Origin: Sarcocystis neurona
Lineage: Eukaryota > Apicomplexa > Conoidasida > Eucoccidiorida > Sarcocystidae
Assembly: GCA_000727475.1 (NCBI GenBank)
Contig: KL647302.1
Span: forward strand, 134,657-198,656
Length of the DNA: 64,000 bases
Direction: 5' to 3'
Part shown: piece by piece, positions 48,301 to 60,487 of the stretch
How the letters are laid out: each line of letters opens with the position of its first letter
Position numbering within the stretch: position 1 is the first letter of the stretch
Notes under the pieces: generated by a model
Databases searched by the model: none
What the model was told of the DNA's origin: nothing
The model's input: the letters and a program-made list of their open reading frames with translations, nothing else
Translations under genes and position numbers: made by a program

Positions 48301-51300
48301 CACACACATCCGCAAGTTCTGCTCGCTTGGTCCATACACATGCAATGCAGTGTGTTATTCGCATAAGGTGGTTTATTCAAGGAATGGCAGACAGCTTATG
48401 GATCTTACGGTGGGAGAGTATAGATGGTATGGATGGTGTCGTGTGACTCGAACTTGTGTGTACAGAAATGTACGTACAATGACTACGTACGGGGCTGCCG
48501 CTGATTTAGCTTTGAAGGTGGGAATTTTAACAAGCGCTACAAGTGAAAATATTGTTTCTCACTTATATTCCTTGCCATCTTCACTAGTAAGTATCGCATA
48601 GGAGAGTGCTGGGTACTCCCACTCGATTCGAATGCTCGAAAGCTTGCTTGGTTTTCCTAACCAGACAGCGTCATATATATGAGACATGATAGGGTAACTG
48701 CCTTCTGTGCATCCTGTTCTACGTGTGCTTTCAAAAGAAGGAAAATCTGTCGTCTTTGAGAAACCACTGTCGGTCCAGAAGTTTAGCACACGTCGATATG
48801 ATGATAGTTGCAGCTACACTACATCCACAAGTACTTGACAGGAAGTAGTGTGCGGATTGGCGACTATATTGGTGTGATATTTACAATTGCCAAACTGTGT
48901 CGGATTGTCAAACAGGGAACAGGGAACAGACGTTGTTCCAAAGAAGCGCAGTCTACAATCACAAAATTGCAGATTCAAGACGGAAACGGATCTCCTACCA
49001 AGATCAAGAGTCAGCGATACCGTGCTCAAGCCCATCTCGGCACTCCCTGACTGCCAGAATGTATCAGTGTCTTTGTCAATCGCCTTGTCAGCTCCGTGTG
49101 CTTCGGTGTTGGCGGTGCTTGACGCCGTTGCTGTGGCACCGCTGCTCTCTATGATATCTCCCACACCGGCAGTGCTTCCGTTCACGTCCTTCTGAGACAG
49201 ACACCAAGATCCTGCGCGTTCTAACCGCAGTTGTGAGTTCCCCTGAAATGTGTTTGTTACCTCGTTTCACCGCTGTGTAGAATAGAATCGTTTTACTTGG
49301 AAACTCCATGATGAACGCCCATCACCCTCTTCGAGCGCTCGCATGCAATCGCTCACGACGACTTTCCCGCCATCTGCCAGTTGATGTGGCACTTCATTAG
49401 AAAGCAAATGGTACGCTAAAAGAATACACCAGGACCCACCATCTGTGGAACCATCCTGCAGGGTAATACACTTAGGTGGCCTGCTTCTCGCAGCTACAAG
49501 CTGCATGTGCGGATTCGACTGCCACAACTCCTGCAGGTAAAGGGGGGCACCGGAAGTTGTCGAACTTCCCGTTGGACGAGAGGGTGGAGCAGCGTAAGCA
49601 GCTTGTCGAGAGAAAACTAGGGAGAAACCCATTTAAAATGGAATGCGGAAATACAAAACACAATCTACAGGAAAGGCGGGACCTGTGGAAGAGGAGCGTG
49701 CACATACGAAAAACCGGAGTCAGATTAACGCACATATCGAAGGGTACACACCACGGAAGAAGGCAAGCAGCAAGGCCAAAAGAATGCATTCACAGAAGGT
49801 GACAACACTATCAGAAGAGCTTTGACGTGGTCGCGGAAGCCTTGCACACGAAGAGGCACCTCTGTAAGAGGTGAAAACGAAGAAAGAAAAGTTTGCACAC
49901 GTGTGGAAACAGGGGTTACACACAGACTACAACGCGTCGCGAACTTGAGGCCGAAGGGAAAGTGTATTCAGAAAAAGTTCTTTCGACGAGAGGACACAAA
50001 TCTGATGAACTCGGCGACTTGGGGAGAGCCACGAGTAGGGTAAACACGATGAGCGTACTCTTCCGTCGGCAGCCGCAACAGCAGCTTCGCAGGATTCCAG
50101 CACGACATCAGCCCCCTCTTCGTTGTACATCCCCGCCTCTACCTGCAAACAGCTCGGTAAGGAAGGATCAGTTACGAACACACACGCGTGCCATCTGGAC
50201 GGAAGCGTCTTGCTACGACACATGTGTATCACTACAGCGCAAGGCTGACTTGCGATTCACACACAGGTTCATTCTGACTCACTTGCAAACACATGTACCC
50301 TGCGGGGCTGGTGATGCCAGCGATCAGCATCATGAGTGGTTTCCCTGCACCGATTGGCCGAATTTCATTTATACCGTAGAAGCCGTGAATCTGTCTGCGC
50401 ATGGTAACGGATATCATTTCTGCCTCTTCGGGAAGAGGGAAGTGGATTTCTTCATCGTAGGCCGCTATAAAGAACACGAGGATTGGGTTAACATTTTGTA
50501 AGGCTGACATGCATCTAGATCCACTTGTACCATCGGAGCTGCCTGACGGCGCAAATGGCTTCGCAACGTGAAAATTGACACCATCTTGAGAGACGGAAAT
50601 CTGCACCTCCTGCAGGAATAACATAGTGAGCAGAAGAGACAGAGATACAATCTCAAATATTTTATGCAGTACCCGTACTTCTTAAGTATAGATGACTCGA
50701 CGTGGTGTACGGCAGCAGGATGCGACACACATAGAAAGAATTTTTGTTCAGTGTATTCCAATAGGGCGCCTTCTGTGGCAAGGAACACCTAGGAGCAAGC
50801 GAAGTGGTGCAAGCTCACAATCTTTCGTATGTGTTGTAAATGTAGAGGTAGTGAGGACGTGCAAGAACCAAATGTTCCGACATTTGCACTTATTAATAAT
50901 GTGGCGAGAATGTAGAACTACAGGATCAGCTAAGTATTTAGCGGCCTATTCACGAACTGTGCACTATCTAATGAAGGTAGAATACTGCATGAAAAGCGGT
51001 TCTCACTCACCCCAGGGGCATATTTCCAGCGAATCCACACACCCTTTATCCTCCCTTTCGTGGCCAAATGACCAGTCCATGTCACTGCGGAATACGTGAA
51101 TATGAAGCACTACACGCACAGGTGTTTCTTCTGGACAACGTAGAACTCGGTACCTTCCTCATCGTCCGGAAGGCCGCCTGCGCTGCTCCAGTATCCGGTT
51201 CCTGGCTGTAAAGCGCGACGCGGATCAAAGTCTGGGCCTTCGGTTGATGTTGCCGAGCAGTCGTCGAAAATGTAGAAATTAGCGGGATCTTCTTGTGCTG

Positions 51301-51367
51301 AACCGTGTCGAACAGTGTGAATAAAGGGATAGAGGAATAATACAGAGGAAACCAGGAATTTGGTCAT
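41718..51367 (-). CDS. Secreted LCCL-domain multi-adhesive protein, CCp1/CCp2 type
   Basis: CCp proteins are secreted or surface adhesion proteins of apicomplexan sexual stages. Exons: 51367-51154, 51084-51011, 50609-50283, 50142-50059, 49530-49297, 49242-48999, 48656-48563, 48210-47705, 47623-47545, 47008-46779, 46467-46382, 46326-46239, 46163-~46070, 45932-45866, 45770-45467, ~45347-~45010 (internal splicing unresolved), 44764-44392, 43977-43724, 43677-43603, 43388-43145, 43084-42985, 42902-42785, 42719-42393, 42329-41951, 41885-41718. Phases agree at nearly all junctions, giving about 1680 residues. Order: signal peptide (MTKFLVSSVLFLYPF), discoidin (~30-205), ricin-like (~210-340, LRLERAGSWCL), discoidin (~345-480), coiled coil, NEC/fibrinogen-like (~605-785, VYCDMNTG), LCCL (~787-905), coiled coil, two LamG-like domains (~1090-1490), Cys-rich tail. 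This matches the published CCp1/CCp2 architecture; I cannot tell which of the two. The junctions after exon 13 and around 45.0-45.35 kb are uncertain. Confidence 0.92.
45467..45932 (-). other. LCCL domain, two exons
   Basis: The domain begins IEIACDTTAENHEVFKGIVN in exon 14, crosses a 95-base intron (45865-45771), and continues VVAACPGGCATEDE, then WPVYGSEGVYAATSSICRAA. The C-x-T-T start, CPGGC, the VYG turn and SSICRAAIHAG are hallmark LCCL residues. The short intron interrupts the domain between the first Cys and the CP-x-x-C motif, so a search of a single open frame would find only part of it. Confidence 0.95.
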
Positions 51368-54300
51368 CTTCAGGCTCAGATGCAGGTTGGCCTCTTCGAG
51401 CGCCAGGTGGATTACAAGAAGATTTCGTGCGTGACCCGCTGGCACAGCGGGCGTAGCCGGTAAACAGAAGTGTGGGGGTGTCTCGGTCTCAGTAACTTGT
51501 TCGTCTTTTGCAGACCCTTGGAGTGTACGTTCCTGGTAACAGGACATTAATACGTGCTGAGAACGTAGAATTCTGCTGCGAACACTCGCAGCGGCGGCGG
51601 CCACAAAGAATACTGACTGCAGTCGTCACGAAGAAAGTTCAGTGATCACCCGCCGGAAGGCATTTAGACGTAGGAAACCTCATTTGGAGATACACACTTA
51701 ATAGCCTTCCTACTCTTGTCATTTACCTAACGACAACAGCAGCACTTCTTAATACTGCTCTTCTTTTCCTTTTCTGAAACAGTAAGGCGAGTAGCTGGAT
51801 TGAAAGTTGTTTACAACAACCAGCAAAAACGAAAGAGCGAAACAATCGGTGGCGGCGTCAACCCCTCAACTTAGAAAGCAGTGAAATGAAATGTTCGCAC
51901 ACTATGCGTGGAGCAGTAACGGCGGTTTTGAAAACTCCAAAAGATCAGCATTGAAGCTCATAACGTACCAACCTTGTGTGGTAGCGGTGTATGTACACTG
52001 TGTGACGAAGAGAAGCTTGTTGAACATTCTTTTCACGCCTCTCATGTTGCATTTATCCCCTACCCGTGCATATCGTGGTTCCTGTGTCGTACATTCTCGT
52101 TACGAATTCTTTCTCCGGATGAAGTCGCCATTCCTTCCCAGACGTGAATCTACTCACGCACGCTTCTTGTTTTGTATTTGTTCGTGTGCGTGCATTTTTA
52201 TAGACTTGCGTACTTTCCTGCTACGTTTTCGCAGAGACACCTGGTCACAGAGATAGCCTCAGAGCAGGCCCACACGCGTGTGTCTTCGCAGTACAACCCG
52301 CATCTCGGTATTACTTCGAAACTCTGGAATTCGTGAAGTACGGACTTTCGCTTTTTGGGACGTACAGGGTGGATGTAAACTCGTGCATGATAGCAACGCG
52401 AGGCATTTCAAGCCTGCAGATGTCCTATGGTGTTAAGACACGCTTTTCTGCACCACGCATTCCATCAAGTAATTCACTGTGACATCACATCCAACAATTC
52501 CAAGGTTGTGCTGGAACAGTAAAGGAATCTCCACATGGCGTGTATTCATATTTTTGCAGCTGGTAGAAGCAAGAATCGCTTGGGAGGACCCTGTCCTGCC
52601 GGCAACACCGTTTCGTCTTATCGGTGACAATTTCCGTTTCCTTCTAGTTCTGCAGCTGATCGATGAACTAGAAGTTTAGCTGTCTTCCTTCAGACAGTAT
52701 GAACTACTCACAACTCTTTGGCTCCCTGGGTAGGCTCAACACAAAAAGGCTCTTCTGATTCATAAACAAGTCTCTACCGTATCTATGAATTCTTACGCGT
52801 TCACGAACAGCACACCTGCACTGCTGTCGTGGTCTTTGTGCCGAATTTGGAGCTTCTTTGTTGTCTAATTTCGTTAGAAGCCTTGGTGAATAGGAGGCTT
52901 ACCGTCCTGGCAAATAAAAGCTTACCGTCTACAACACCTATGGTGTACTACGTTGCGTGACATGAAAAGGCTGCAGTTTAGCTACCGTGGTCACAGGGAG
53001 GTGGGCTGGAAAGGCATTACCTTTTTGTGTGAAGTGTGTAATTCTTACGTCTGCAGTTAAGATGGCTATGTTGGACGGCGCGTCAAAGAAACGGCTGTAC
53101 GTATAAGGAAAACAGTTACACTGGACTACGTCAATAGTGTGCTGACGGTAGCACCGGTAATGTGGAATTCTTTTGGCAAGTTCTTCGTAGTAACACTTGA
53201 ATCACACGTTGCCAGCCACCGTCGCCAGGACGCGCAGAACTTAAACTTTTAGATTTAACTCGTAGCGGCGCACGTTGTGGGTTGCGCAGAATGCTGTAGC
53301 ACCTAGCAATCCGCGTGAGATGGTGCACTGTGCGCCTGTTCCCAGTCGTCTGAGCCTAAGGTGAAAGGTGTCCGAGCTGTCGTCATTTCACAGCGTGGTG
53401 CACGGCCTTTTCTCCCCCAGTAGTGTGCCCCCACCACTACGCTACGCACAACGCTGACAACTACTCAACAACGTAACCTTCTGTCATCGACTGTTTCGCC
53501 ATCAGATTCACCGGTCGACAGGTAGGAGGGACTAATACCGGTGCACAACCAGAATATGTGGTCGTGCAGCCATTACAGGGGCACACACGCTGCACTTAAA
53601 TGCCCTAGCTCATTCTAGATTTGACGTTGATGTTGAATATTAGGTGCGGGGACGCAAAAGTAGGGGTACGTGCATACCCCACACATACGTGGCCACGAAA
53701 GCAGAATGGAAGCAATTGCGTCGACTGCTCTCCAAATAAGAGAGCGGTGCGCCCACAACCGGGCTACATGTTTAACGCGAACTCAACAGCATTCGAGAAG
53801 TAAAAGGCACTGAGGAAATCGCCGAGGAATGTTGAACGGCCTGCCGCTTGGCGGACAATTAATCACGACGAACACCTGTGCATACTAACGCACATACGTA
53901 TACCTATGTAAATGTAAATATCCACGTGGGAACGGACTCGCACATGCATGCAAGGACAGCGAAGTACACACTCAGAGATAAACAGTTGCAGATGTGCACC
54001 CGCCACATAGAACAACGTGTACATGTGTCAACTGCGTTCCTGCATGATGCTGTTTACACATATTGCGTAAGCATCTACGCGCAGAAAAAAGACGACCACG
54101 CGACATGTAGCAAGTGGCATACGCTCGCTTTCCCTAACGGCCACCTCACGTGCTGTCCTCCGCCACACAAACCGTCAGCCATACATAAACATAAACAAAT
54201 CCACACAGATAATGAGAGGCACACACCTACGTGCATATACGTGTAGACAGATAGATACGTACGCGCGCAAATAAGTAAATAGACAGAACGAACTGCGTGT

Positions 54301-54491
54301 CAGACTGACCCACTTGCGAGCACGCATGCGGAGACATCTGACGGTGGCGAAGCAGCGGAATGCAGAAGAGAGGTACGCACATCTAAACCTGTAAAACACG
54401 TGTGAATTAACAGGCATACACACATGTACACACAATGCGTATACACAACGGTAGTCCAGAATCAGGGATACACTTACACCGTTTAGGGTGG
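51368..54491. other. Spacer upstream of the CCp gene; no supported gene
   Basis: The promoter of the CCp gene should lie just above 51367. The frame in front of its ATG stays open to about 51604 but starts without ATG and would bury the signal peptide, so I kept the start at 51367. The rest has no microsatellite array of note, no long coding-like frame and no RNA gene that I can see. Confidence 0.5.
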
Positions 54492-57400
54492 TCAAAACAC
54501 ACCACCGTCATCTCCCTCATCAAGGTGGTCATCGAGATCTTCGTCAGCGTAGTAATCGTGGGCATAATCATCCCCACCGAAATCTTCCTGCTCTTCGGAA
54601 GGGAACAAATCTTCTGAAGTGGCAGGCAACGCACGGACACGTACAGACGTGTGGAAAGAGGTGGACGTTTACCGTGTCTTGGATGCTTGGTAGCAGGTGT
54701 ATCCGCAGACCTATGAAACAGCACATTTTCCCGGCATCCGAAGGTTTACGTACTTACACTTCTACGTATTTCTGTTTCTAACGGCTCGGAAATTTCAGTA
54801 CTACATTTCCGATTTGGCAGTTGCTCTCCTTGAGATAATACGCACACGTGTAGAGCACAGAAGTGGTGGAGTACACAAGTGCCCGCAGAATTGATGCAGC
54901 GCAGCCACGTCCCTTCAAAGATTGTTCAGTGCCTGTTCTACCGTACTTCTTCTTTCGATTTGTTTATTCACTTACCGTCCGGGCTCGTTACTGCATTCGC
55001 GATCGTGTGTAAGCCACACTTAACCGCACAGGCATGTACAGTGGATCCGCACGACATAAATTGTACATATCTATGTATATCCAAAGGTTATAGCCTGCAG
55101 GCGCATCTGTACACGTGTAAATAAAACTATATACATGGACACATGCATCCACCCGTTCTACGACTGCGTAGCACAGACGCAGTCCATTTTCTCTTCCCAA
55201 AGGCAAAACGCAACGGCTTCCATCCTTCTCTCCATCGAAATCTTTATATTACCAGCTGCGCACTTACAACTAAGTAGATACACGAGAATCCACATACGTA
55301 CGGACGCGCAGTCACCCACGCGTTACACCTGCTACGTATACGAGCGCACGTACATCCAAAGGCGCACTGAGACTTCCATGCACAGGGACACACGTATAGA
55401 GAGGACAGTATACGCAGACACACACACATCAGATGCAGCGTGCCTTTCTAGCTCTTCGCCTATCAAACCCTCTGTCTACTACTTTTTCCTCTTTTCTCGT
55501 ACCTTCCTTCTTTTCCTCCGCAGCTCCGCCTTGGGTTTTCTGTTTCTCCTCTGCACCTCTGCTCTCCGTCTCCTTCTGTTCCATTTCGTGCAGACGGCGT
55601 CTCCGGGCGTCAGCCCCGGCAAGGCCTCGACCCTGGGCCCGAGGCTGGCGCGGCAACAGCTTCGTCTGCAGCAGCTCAGCGGGGAAAAATTGTTTTCCGC
55701 ACGAAGAAACAATGCGTTCCTTCTGCTGATCCAAATCGAAAAAGTGACTTTGTTCAAAAGAGTTAGCGTAAGTTACCACGTCTGCTTGAGCTGCGGTGCC
55801 TCCACCCTGATGCTGCTGTTCGCCCCCCTCCGTGGTCGGCCCCGCCGAGACGAAGCACTCAGAGCTGCGCCAGTAATTCGTTAGCAGTCGCCGGATTAAT
55901 ACCAGTGCGGCTGTACTCGCATGCAGAGGAGGTGCTGGAGGACAGTAACACGCAGAAGCCGGGTAAAGAGGACGTTCCTCTGTTACTGGACCTGCAAGAA
56001 AAAAGCACAGCGACAATGTGAATCCTGGGCTTCTGTTTCGAACTACCTCAATTTACGATAAGAAGAACGGAATGCTTTTCTAGAGCATGGAGTACAGAAA
56101 AGAGCTACATGCAAATTGAGTGCCAGATTTTGTATCAAAGGATATGCAGTTCAGCAATAATATGAAGATGAGGAAGAGAAAAAATTTCTTCTACTCAACA
56201 TGTGTACGCCTGGTGTGGTCGACTACAGCGACCTCCACCAATACTGGGCAGAGACCATGCACGCACACGGCAGAGACACATCAGGGACAAGCCATTCTAC
56301 AACGGATCTACTGGCAGTGTTTGACTGTGGGCATAGCATTCACCACGAAGGCTCTGTCCGTACACATGATAGCTGTGTCTGGCTGTGCGGATAGCAGTCA
56401 AAAGGAAGGGTCTGTCCAGGTGTGCTTCCGTGGCAACTGTCATACGAGGACGTGAAATTTCTTGACAGTAACGCAAATCATGCTGTTTGACTCGCTACTC
56501 ACCACGACGTTCGACACCCTCCCCCGTCCAATCCCTCACGCTTGCAGAAACTCCTCCGCGACCTCCCCCTCCTCTTCTCCCTCCTCGCCTCATCAGGAAG
56601 GCCTGCACGTACACAGTTATCCGCATACGTAGAAACGAAAAGAATGTAGTGCAACGTGTGTACATATAAATCCACACAACTGTGCAAGCAGGTACGCACA
56701 CACATATAAACATATACGGATACATAAAGTATATGCAGACCGAGGCACTTTCAGAAGTAGATATAAATTAGCATACACGTGTGTACATGTAGATGCCTTT
56801 GTACAAACAACGCGCGATCTACATATATATATGCCTACGCGCAGTCAACTATGACGTAGAGCACAGTTTACGCGTGTACGTGTACATACATATATATATA
56901 TATACAGAGAGAGAGAGGGAGCGAGGGGAAAGAGACAGGGAGAGAGAGAGACAGAAAAAAAGTGAGACAGATGGAGAGGTAAAAAGAAGCGAGAATTTTG
57001 ACAAATATGGTCTATATGTTCAATATGTTATGCACTGTGATATTTAATACATCGAATTATCAAACACCATCAATGTGCCCCACTAACACGCAGCAAACAA
57101 GTGCTTTGCAGCAGTCCCCGGCAAAGCTCTTTGACAACTTGAAGCCTACACAAATGTGTAGACATACTTGGACGTAGCAGGCAGCGGTGTTGTGCAACAA
57201 CACTATGTGCAAACATATAAATAAATATATAGATGCAGATACAGATACATATTTTTACAATAAGAGACTTCTAACAACGACCGCGCAGGGCCCACAGGGT
57301 TCTAAATGCACGCATGGGACACAAATCTACGTGGGCCACTCGTAGAGAGCAAGAGTATGCACACGCAATACTCTACAGAAGCATGTAGACACACGTGTTT

Positions 57401-58236
57401 GCAACACGTACGTAGGAACAGTGTGCAGCAGCAGTGTGTAGATAGGCACAGAGACACACTAAAATTACACACTTGTATGCATGTGTATGACGTCCGTGAG
57501 CAGCCGGGTGCTGCGTTAGAGAGATCATAAATATACACAGGTACGCACACGTGTACATATCTATATCTGTATCTATCTATACACATATACATATATATAT
57601 ATACATAAACACAGGTACGCACACGTGTACGTATCCTGTATCTATCTATACATATATATATATATTGTATAAGAGACATTTATACCCAGTCAGGAATGTA
57701 CGTAGTGGTACATTTTGCTCTGCCTTTAATCAGCGGGGACCCCCATGAACAAAATGCAAAACAGCATCCTTCGAGCACATACATACGTCCACACACGTCG
57801 GTCACTGTGGGAAAGCCAGTCCGTGTAACTACGTGCGCAGTAGCTATATTTCTAAAGCCGTCGTACGGAACGACACACAGTTGCTGCCCAGAAAAGGCGT
57901 ACAACGGGAGACAGTGTTGTAGAGGAAAACGACTGAGTTACAAGTGAAAAGAGCAGAGCATGGATGGAGACAGGCACAGTGTTGAGCCGAAAGTATGAAG
58001 ACGACGAGAGGAAAACAGCACCTACTTGCTCGCTACGCGGAGAGTATAGCCGGCTACATCGAGGAGAACAGGTGACGGAACCGTCGTATGTTCTTTCTTA
58101 GAATTTCAAACAGAGCGACGCGTTTCTGTATAAAGAAACCTAGAAGTACACACAACCATAGCCACAACATCCACACGCAGAAGGGTGAATACCGGTGCGC
58201 CGCCAGAGTAGCTCCTCCCCCGTTTTCTTTCGCCAT
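54492..58236 (-). CDS. Putative secretory-pathway protein with acidic C-terminus (235 aa, unknown family)
   Basis: Three exons keep phase: 58236-58140, 55991-55503, 54613-54492. The ATG at 58236 gives MAKENGGGATLAAHRYSPF followed by a hydrophobic run (CVWMLWLWLCVLLG) that can act as signal peptide or signal anchor. Exon 2 follows a very good acceptor (CTTTTTTCTTGCAG). It contains a Pro/Ala/Tyr/Cys-rich start, a Gly/Gln-rich stretch, FEQSHFFDLDQQKERI, then a basic to Glu/Lys-rich helical part. Exon 3 is strongly acidic with Tyr and His and ends DEGDDGGVF at a TGA. The acid-rich end would suit calcium binding or an exposed tail, but that is inference. No domain is recognised. If exon 1 is not spliced at 58140, it encodes a separate 60-residue membrane peptide. 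Intron 1 (2.1 kb) is mostly AT-rich with TA/CA/GA microsatellites. Confidence 0.62.
56880..57665. repeat. TA/GA microsatellites inside intron 1 of the acidic-tail gene
   Basis: TA then GA runs at about 56890-56960 and further TA runs near 57585-57665. No frame with coding character lies here. Confidence 0.7.
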
Positions 58237-59949
58237 CAAGGCGAGGACTTTTCTCTAGAGAAAGAGTCGACATTACTACGACGTTGGAAACAGAACAAAA
58301 AAGCAGTACTTTAAAGAGGAAACGAACACAGGAGATCTAGCGTAAGGTTTCACGTATATGTTGTCATTTATTCCAGGACAAGATATAAAGAAGCAAACCT
58401 GGAGGCATTGAGCACTGTAGTTAGCCATATTAACTTCCTGCTTGCTGGAGGTGTGACAAGGTCAAATACAGCGAGAACAGAGGATTGCAGTGAACACGGA
58501 GTTTTAGCAGTAGGAGCCGGGAAGACGCGAAAGAAGGGAGGAAAGGCGGAGAGGCCGCAGCTTTCGTAGCACATGCAAGAGTACACCTACGAAATCAATG
58601 CATTGTGGCGAATATACCAGTCCTGTACCAGAATATAATGCACAGTAATTATATGCATATATCATAATCACTCCAGTGGAGCGCGTAACTGACTGTTTTA
58701 CATACTGTCGTATGTATGTATAACATAGTAGTGTTCTATGTTCACTTTACATTGAACACTACTGTAGTGGAAGAAGCGACACACGTACCTTGCTTCAGTA
58801 GCAGTATCTCATCGGTCGGCAGGTGTGCTAAGAACTTCTCATTTAGAACCTGGCCCATCCAGATGAGAGAAACTTAGACACTGCTGAATAATGTTACGTC
58901 CGAAAATTATCTAGATGTCCGTTCTAGATAAGCATGCAGGAAACTCAAGAAGGTTGCGAACGCGGGCTCCTTTTTATTCCGGACTTTGAGTGGCACGCCG
59001 CCAGAATTACACGGACGAACGAAGAAAATGAAAATAACATCGTAGTTTGACTTTTTAGGCAGAAGTGGTCGAGCATGCTAGTTTCTCCTTTCAGTGTTGT
59101 GTATGCAGGACGACTATTGTGCCTTGGCTTCGCTGGCAGGCCTCCCCGAATGCATGCGTACTGTACACATTCCTTGCGCTCAACGAAAGCTTTGCATGCG
59201 TGAAAACAAAAATTGGTAGTTCCTGCGTCAACTAACTACTTTCTCTTTCGGCTAGCGAGCAACATGCTCTCTTGTGTAACGTTGCGCTTTTCAAAGGGCC
59301 ACACCTTCTTTTTCGTCTGCAAGCAGCTTTATCGATTCCGCCTTGTCATTATTCTCTACGATTTTCAGTTGTCTCTATTCCGGCTCCGGCTCCTCCATCC
59401 ACTACTCCGCATGGTAAACTTCTGATTTGTCGGCAGCAACCCAGTTAATCGGTTCCCCGCACTCCGGACAACGGAGGCAAAGCATCCACATAGGCTAATC
59501 CTGTTGTCGGTTTGTGTTGTCTTCACACTTACATTCGTCACGCTCTTACGTATTTTCTGTTTGGATTCCCGTTTGTCTTCTGCCGTCTGCATTCTCCGGT
59601 CCCCGCCTCTGCCCACTGTACCTTTACTTTCTGCAACTTCCGCTTCTGTCTATTCCCAGTTCTCGGGACCTCAAAGGCAGACGACTGCTTGATGAACGTC
59701 TGCTGGAGTGAGTAGTTCACTCAAAAACAAAAGAAAAAAAAACAATTGCATAAAACCAGGAAGGTGACCGATCCGTGTACGCCGTCTGTATTCTGTGCAT
59801 ATACGAATTTATAGCGTGTATACGCTTATAGAGATGAATACATACGTGCACGTATAATAGAAGAACCTCATCCTCACTCGTACATACATATGTATATATG
59901 TATATATGTACGTATATGTACACACGTATACACACGTGTTTATGTTTAG
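58237..59949. other. Spacer; no supported gene
   Basis: Unique sequence of moderate GC with a few TA runs near 59890-59940. A strong donor-like CTGGAGTGAGT at about 59703-59713 follows a frame ending GRRLLDERLLE, but it cannot be joined in phase to the next candidate exon. Confidence 0.4.
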
Positions 59950-60165
59950 GTGCCACCACGTCTCAACCAAGTAAATTCATTGTCCGAAGTTCTCAAGGAA
60001 GACCGTTTTCCAGAATTTTTTACAGGACAAAAGAGCTGGGAGCTCCTTAAAGCGGCGACATACAAGAGCGGCCTGCGTGCATCCAGAGGCTTACGATGGC
60101 GGCGGCTCAACACAGTACTGAGATTTTTCTTGTTTCTCGTCGTGTCACGTTCTACGTGGTTGTAG
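59950..60165 (+). CDS. Candidate terminal exon of an unidentified plus-strand gene
   Basis: After an acceptor-like TTATGTTTAG at 59940-59949, a 71-codon frame reads VPPRLNQVNSLSEVLKEDRF, then PEFFTGQKSWELLKAATYKS and a basic region, to a TAG at 60163. Its residue mix is far more protein-like than neighbouring frames. It has no ATG, so it would need upstream exons. It does not join in phase to the ATG gene at 60488. The opposite strand is also open here (247 codons, no ATG), so the strand is not certain. Confidence 0.3.
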   Translation: MPPRLNQVNSLSEVLKEDRFPEFFTGQKSWELLKAATYKSGLRASRGLRWRRLNTVLRFFLFLVVSRSTWL

Positions 60166-60487
60166 AGCACCAGTACAGACTGAAGTGAAATTCTCATTTC
60201 ACCCTGTGTGAATATACCGATTCCGGAGAAACAGACGCTTGCGTGGTCATACATACAGTCCTCTGTATCTGTCACTGATCTCTCTGTCCTTGTGCGTGTG
60301 TACACTCGATACAACCGATATACAGGTACAGAGTAGGTGGTGCAGGTAATGGTCTCCGGCGACAATCGCTTTACAGCGTTCTGCTCATCGTTTTTCACGA
60401 GACGCCTGGAGGAGACGGCTGAGGCATTCGAGCCGTCTTCCGCGGATAGGGGCTTTACTTTTTTTTCTACCTTTCTGCACCGTAACC

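Noticed and set aside
55135..55884. 249-codon plus-strand frame
   Set aside because: Antisense to exon 2 of the acidic-tail gene, which has strong splice signals; the 5' part is microsatellite-derived.
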